Below, piece after piece: positions 61,921-64,000 of a stretch of 64,000 nucleotides of DNA; the first letter of the stretch is position 1, and each line of letters opens with the position of its first letter. The notes beneath the pieces were generated by a model. That model searched no databases. It saw nothing but the letters and a program-made list of their open reading frames with translations, and was not told the DNA's origin. The position numbers and the translations under genes were made by a program. The DNA lies in assembly GCA_903869265.1 (NCBI GenBank), contig CAIPYE010000014.1, positions 394,951 to 458,950 on the forward strand, written 5' to 3'. The stretch is from an uncultured delta proteobacterium. Lineage in GTDB: Bacteria > Desulfobacterota > Desulfobulbia > Desulfobulbales > Desulfurivibrionaceae.

Positions 61921-63099
61921 TCACAACAGACTATTCTTGAGCGTGCCGATATCCCGTTGTTCCGTGATGTACCGGGTGATGGTGTTGAAGTTTTTGGTGT
62001 CCCCCACCATGATGCAGCCGATGATGCGGTTGTTCTCAATGACCAGTTTTTTGTAGACGCTCCCTGAGCTGACCACCTGCGATTCAAACTTTCCTTCCGC
62101 GTCGATGTTGCCTGCGGCGGCGACGTCGATACCTGCCACCTTGAGGATATTGCTCATGGTGGTGCCGTTGTATCGCACTTCGCCGCCTGCCATGTTGGCG
62201 CCCGCCACCTTGCCTTGCTGCATGGCCGCGGGCCAGATGCCGGAGACCACCCCCTGATGTTCGGCCACGTCGCCTGCCGCATAGATACCCTCGACGCTGG
62301 TTTCCAGGCGGGCGTTCACCTTGACCCCCTTATCGCAATCAAGCCCGCCGCTTTTGGCCAGTTCCAGATTGGGCCTCACCCCGGCGGAGACGATGATCAT
62401 CTGACCGGGCAGGGTGTCGCCGCCTTCAAGGACTATGCCGTCGGCCTGTCCGTTATTGCCGGTGATGGTCTTGGTGATGGCTGAAAGGCGGAAGCTGAAG
62501 CCCATTTTCTCCATGAGCTTCTGGAGCCGTTTGGCCCCCTTATCGTCGAGTTGCCGGGGCAGGAGGCGCGGGAAAAATTCCACCACCGTGACCTTCTTGC
62601 CCAGCTTGCGCAGGGCATTGCCTGCTTCTAAGCCGAGCAGTCCGCCGCCGATGAGGATCACCGCCTCGCTTTTTGCGGCCTGGGCCAGGATGGATCGGGC
62701 GTCTTTGATGTGGCGGAGGGCAAAGACCCCCTGTTGGCCGATGCCCTCGATGGGCGGCAGGAAGGAATGGCTGCCCGTGGCGAGGAGCAATCGGTCAAAA
62801 GGCAGCGTCTCCCCGCTGTCGGTGGTCAGCTTTTTAGCAACGGCATCGAGCTTGGTGATCCGGGTATTGATCCGCAGGTCGATTTGCTGCTCCTGGTACC
62901 AGGCCGCTTTCTTGGCGATGAGCTTTTCTTCGCCCACATCCCCGGCAATGAAATCGTTGAGCCTGATCCGATAGTAAAAGGGGATGTCTTCTTCGCTGAG
63001 GATGGCGATGCGGCCTTTTGGGTCTTGCTGGCGGATGGCTTCCGCGGCAGAGGTTCCGGCTACGCCGTTGCCGATGATCAGATAGGCTGTCGTTTTCAT
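61921..63099 (-). CDS. FAD-dependent pyridine nucleotide-disulfide oxidoreductase (NirB/rubredoxin reductase-like)
   Basis: A 392-aa flavoprotein. FAD site: YLIIGNGVAGTSAAEAIR at the start; NAD(P) site VILIGGGLLGLEAGNAL; late FAD motif GIYAAGDVAEH. It resembles the N-terminal FAD/NADH module of NirB and NAD(P)H:rubredoxin or NADH oxidase-type enzymes; partner unknown. No siroheme domain is attached; the siroheme protein at 27447 is far away. Start 63099 (MKTTAYL) chosen; 63108 also possible. Divergent from the YchJ-like gene. Confidence 0.85.
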   Translation of the reverse strand: MKTTAYLIIGNGVAGTSAAEAIRQQDPKGRIAILSEEDIPFYYRIRLNDFIAGDVGEEKLIAKKAAWYQEQQIDLRINTRITKLDAVAKKLTTDSGETLPFDRLLLATGSHSFLPPIEGIGQQGVFALRHIKDARSILAQAAKSEAVILIGGGLLGLEAGNALRKLGKKVTVVEFFPRLLPRQLDDKGAKRLQKLMEKMGFSFRLSAITKTITGNNGQADGIVLEGGDTLPGQMIIVSAGVRPNLELAKSGGLDCDKGVKVNARLETSVEGIYAAGDVAEHQGVVSGIWPAAMQQGKVAGANMAGGEVRYNGTTMSNILKVAGIDVAAAGNIDAEGKFESQVVSSGSVYKKLVIENNRIIGCIMVGDTKNFNTITRYITEQRDIGTLKNSLL

Positions 63100-63222
63100 G
63101 GCGCTCATCTCAGAAGGAGGTTGAAGGGAGGGGAGAATAGAGATATTGTGGCACAGTCCGAACGGGATGTGCAAGTATTCCCGGATCGGGACCAGCAAAT
63201 ATACGAATAAGGAAGGTGTGGG

Positions 63223-63720
63223 ATGAGCGAAAAAGAGAAGAAGAGCCTTTGCCCGTGCGGCACGGGTCTGAAATTTGCCAAATGCTGCGGACCGTTTATT
63301 GAGGGCGGTCAGCTTGCCCCGACCGCGGAGGCGTTGATGCGCTCACGCTATTCCGCTTTTGCCGTGCAGGATGTCCCCTATCTTCTGCGTTCCTGGCACC
63401 GGAGCACCCGTCCACCCAGTCTTGATCTGAGCGACGAAGCTGGTTTTGTCTGGCACGGCATCGAGGTGCTGGAGACCGAGGGTGGCGGGGTAGAGGATAA
63501 GGCCGGAGTGGTGGAGTTCATCGCCAATTTTTCAGGGCATGGCCAGAAGCATCGGTTGCATGAGCGGGCCAAGTTTGTCTGCGAAGAGGGACAGTGGCTG
63601 TACGTGGACGGCAAGGTGAATCCGGGCCGGGTTCCGGTGACCAGCGAAAAGATCGGCCGCAACGAGCCCTGCCCTTGCGGGAGCGGTAAAAAGTACAAGA
63701 AGTGCTGCCAGGCTAAGTAG
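63223..63720 (+). CDS. YchJ-family protein with two SEC-C zinc motifs
   Basis: A 165-aa protein. An N-terminal SEC-C motif ([16 protein letters not shown]), a central NTF2-like domain ([29 protein letters not shown]) and a C-terminal SEC-C motif ([16 protein letters not shown]). This is the YchJ/UPF0225 layout. It binds two zinc ions; function unknown. GGAAGGTGTGGG precedes the ATG. Confidence 0.9.
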   Translation: MSEKEKKSLCPCGTGLKFAKCCGPFIEGGQLAPTAEALMRSRYSAFAVQDVPYLLRSWHRSTRPPSLDLSDEAGFVWHGIEVLETEGGGVEDKAGVVEFIANFSGHGQKHRLHERAKFVCEEGQWLYVDGKVNPGRVPVTSEKIGRNEPCPCGSGKKYKKCCQAK

Positions 63721-63771
63721 CTTAGCCTCTGGTGATTGGATAGTTCAGCTAAACCGTTGCCGTTCGCGGTG

Positions 63772-63819
63772 AGCCTGTCGAACCGCAGGTGCATTCCTAA
63801 TGCGGGCCTTCGACAGGCT
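63772..63819. terminator. Hairpin after the YchJ-like gene
   Basis: AGCCTGTCGAACCGCA (63772-63787) pairs with TGCGG and TTCGACAGGCT (63801-63805, 63809-63819) to make a long stem-loop. The GCCTGTCGAA/TTCGACAGGC type of arm is seen in dispersed REP-like repeats of many genomes, so it may be a repeat or a terminator; a T-rich stretch follows (GGTTTTT). 63820-64000 shows no gene. Confidence 0.5.
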
Positions 63820-64000
63820 TGTATGGTTTTTACATCTCATTTTTGAGAAGCTCTAAGAAGAAGAGCCGGGGTGGAGGGACTTCGACTGGCATCTGCCGCG
63901 TTGCGGACAGTCTTACTGTGAAATCTCCCAACCACACCCCAAAAGTCGATGAAGATTCTAGCGGCATATATATTGACCGCAGATTTGAACGCAAGCTAAC

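Overview
The window looks like a chromosomal segment of a GC-rich anaerobic bacterium of the Desulfobacterota (Desulfobulbales-like). This is inferred from gene content rather than any database comparison: a small siroheme/[4Fe-4S] assimilatory-type sulfite reductase, HdrC/MvhD/MetV plus a methylenetetrahydrofolate reductase (Wood-Ljungdahl electron supply), a CydA-like membrane protein fused to eight c-type heme sites, a feoAB ferrous iron system, a GGDEF/EAL sensor, and a deltaproteobacterial-style DnaA. Most of the window is ordinary core genome, densely packed on both strands.

Layout. 1-3.1 kb: LysR regulator (cut by the window edge) and feoA-feoB-Cys-rich small protein. 3.2-7.0 kb: two-gene membrane cytochrome complex. 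7.4-9.1 kb: dnaA and a CxxC small protein. 9.1-14.9 kb: hemG (HemY type), flavodoxin-like protein, cobO, an M48 protease with TPRs, a J-domain protein. 15.2-20.3 kb: pgi and a large GGDEF/EAL sensor. 20.3-25.4 kb: aroD-aroE-aroA, thpR, ispDF and RNase P RNA. 25.4-28.1 kb: CdsZ-like and Nif3-like pair, tRNA(CAU), sulfite reductase-like gene with a terminator-bearing leader. 28.4-34.3 kb: rmuC, then a glycolytic operon gap-rimI-pgk-tpiA-secG ending in tRNA-Leu(GAG). 34.3-41.3 kb: an AT-richer accessory island. 41.4-47.5 kb: metV, mvhD, hdrC, kdsD, purF, metF, all leftward. 47.6-60.8 kb: methyltransferase, trxA, bamD, queH, a NifA-like activator, glgX, a DUF1566 protein, ppnP, a heterodimeric ABC exporter and a PfpI protein. 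60.9-64 kb: a small decayed patch, an FAD oxidoreductase and a YchJ-like protein.

The most interesting region is the island directly downstream of tRNA-Leu (about 34.3-39.7 kb). It carries a small coiled protein, a Dcm-type cytosine methyltransferase, a MORC/MutL-like GHKL ATPase, an unrecognised 289-aa protein, a DUF6339 protein and a Vsr endonuclease. Three of the six are broken: the methylase has a one-base frameshift between its SAM-binding and catalytic motifs, the ATPase has a single in-frame TGA, and vsr is frameshifted and truncated. The set resembles the GHKL-ATPase-linked restriction-modification operons of the literature, caught in decay, and it is followed by two convergent toxin-antitoxin modules.

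A second finding is a pair of near-identical 142-143 bp elements (10655-10797 and 45797-45938) with 15-bp terminal inverted repeats and no coding capacity: MITE- or REP-like foldback repeats. Other points of note are an unassigned leader with an intrinsic terminator in front of the sulfite reductase-like gene, a CydA-like/octaheme fusion, and two differently packaged copies of the MetV (MTHFR C-terminal) domain within 6 kb.
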